Shown: positions 63,870 to 64,000 of the stretch, one piece after another | Layout: each line of letters begins with the position of its first letter | Position numbering within the stretch: position 1 is the first letter of the stretch | IMG/VR virus record: IMGVR_UViG_3300034524_000090 | Span: 55,805-119,804 of that record | DNA: 64,000 nucleotides | DNA from: a virus | Reading direction: 5' to 3' (one strand) | The notes under the pieces: generated by a model | What the model was told of the DNA's origin: nothing | What the model saw: the letters and a program-made list of their open reading frames with translations, nothing else | The model's database searches: none | Made by a program: the position numbers and the translations under genes

Positions 63870-64000
63870 TTAGGATTTAACTTTAAATATGTTGCAACTT
63901 GCTAAATTATCTTCATCGCAAAATTCCCGAAGGATAAAATCAAGGAATTGATCATCTACATAACCAAACTCTTTAATCTCAATCTCTATATACTCATTAT
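63870..64000 (-). CDS. Partial hypothetical gene at the window edge
   Basis: The frame is open to the right edge and stops at TAA 63870. Visible 43 residues include YIEIEIKEFGYVDDQFLDFI and two Cys further on. Start and family lie outside the window. Confidence 0.55.
   Translation of the reverse strand, partial: NEYIEIEIKEFGYVDDQFLDFILREFCDEDNLASCNIFKVKS

Overview
This 64-kb window looks like part of a large, AT-rich mobile replicon (a plasmid or integrative-conjugative element, possibly phage-related) of a Gram-positive, clostridia-like host. The grounds are near-universal AGGAGG-type ribosome binding sites, consensus sigma-A promoters, an actin-like ParM/ParR partition pair, a HerA/VirD4-type transfer ATPase beside small membrane proteins, and a tyrosine integrase next to a 48-bp copy of the 3' half of a tRNA-Phe gene (candidate attP). 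I see no capsid, portal, terminase or tail genes, no rRNA, no intact tRNA and no CRISPR array. The host assignment is an inference.

Region 1 (1-12 kb, plus strand) is a nucleotide and DNA synthesis block: the end of a papain-like secreted protease gene; a class II B12-dependent ribonucleotide reductase (nrdJ) carrying two LAGLIDADG inteins; dUTPase; a beta-class DNA methyltransferase; SpeD; and a DnaE replicative polymerase. The dnaE gene is split just before its catalytic Asp motif by a 1,029-bp group I intron with its own LAGLIDADG endonuclease gene. An N-acetylmuramoyl-L-alanine amidase follows. Region 2 (12-16.3 kb, plus) holds a RecB/Cas4-like Fe-S nuclease, a possible recombination partner, a winged-helix regulator behind a duplicated ribosome binding site, and parM/parR. 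Region 3 (16.3-19.6 kb) holds a minus-strand unit encoding a 27-aa hydrophobic peptide, then two small membrane proteins and the transfer ATPase.

Region 4 (19.6-21 kb) is the integrase with the candidate attP and flanking repeats. From 62.1 kb down to 21 kb almost everything is on the minus strand. The 21-29.7 kb operon, driven by a perfect consensus promoter, encodes a DUF932 protein, an AbrB-like protein, RuvB, a SMARCAL1-like SNF2 helicase and a GHKL ATPase with a C-terminal HEXXH motif. The 29.7-44 kb stretch is dozens of small hypothetical proteins, many of them zinc-ribbon microproteins, and ends in a sigma-like protein. An 18-bp motif (core CTATCGGTTTGGG) recurs 11 times, always in one orientation, mostly just upstream of ribosome binding sites.

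The intergenic stretches at 44.3-45.2 kb and 45.8-46.6 kb carry repeats, hairpins and iteron-like arrays and are the best origin or control candidates. Region 46.6-62.1 kb (minus) includes a PAPS-reductase-like protein, a nucleoside deoxyribosyltransferase-like protein, a radical SAM protein, paired FETNSS proteins, a nucleotidyltransferase-fold protein, an XF1762-like protein and ThyX. At 62.1 kb two divergent consensus promoters drive the minus-strand block and a 423-aa plus-strand protein of unknown function. Taken together the element supplies its own dNTP and dTMP synthesis, polymerase, recombination, segregation, integration and probably transfer functions.
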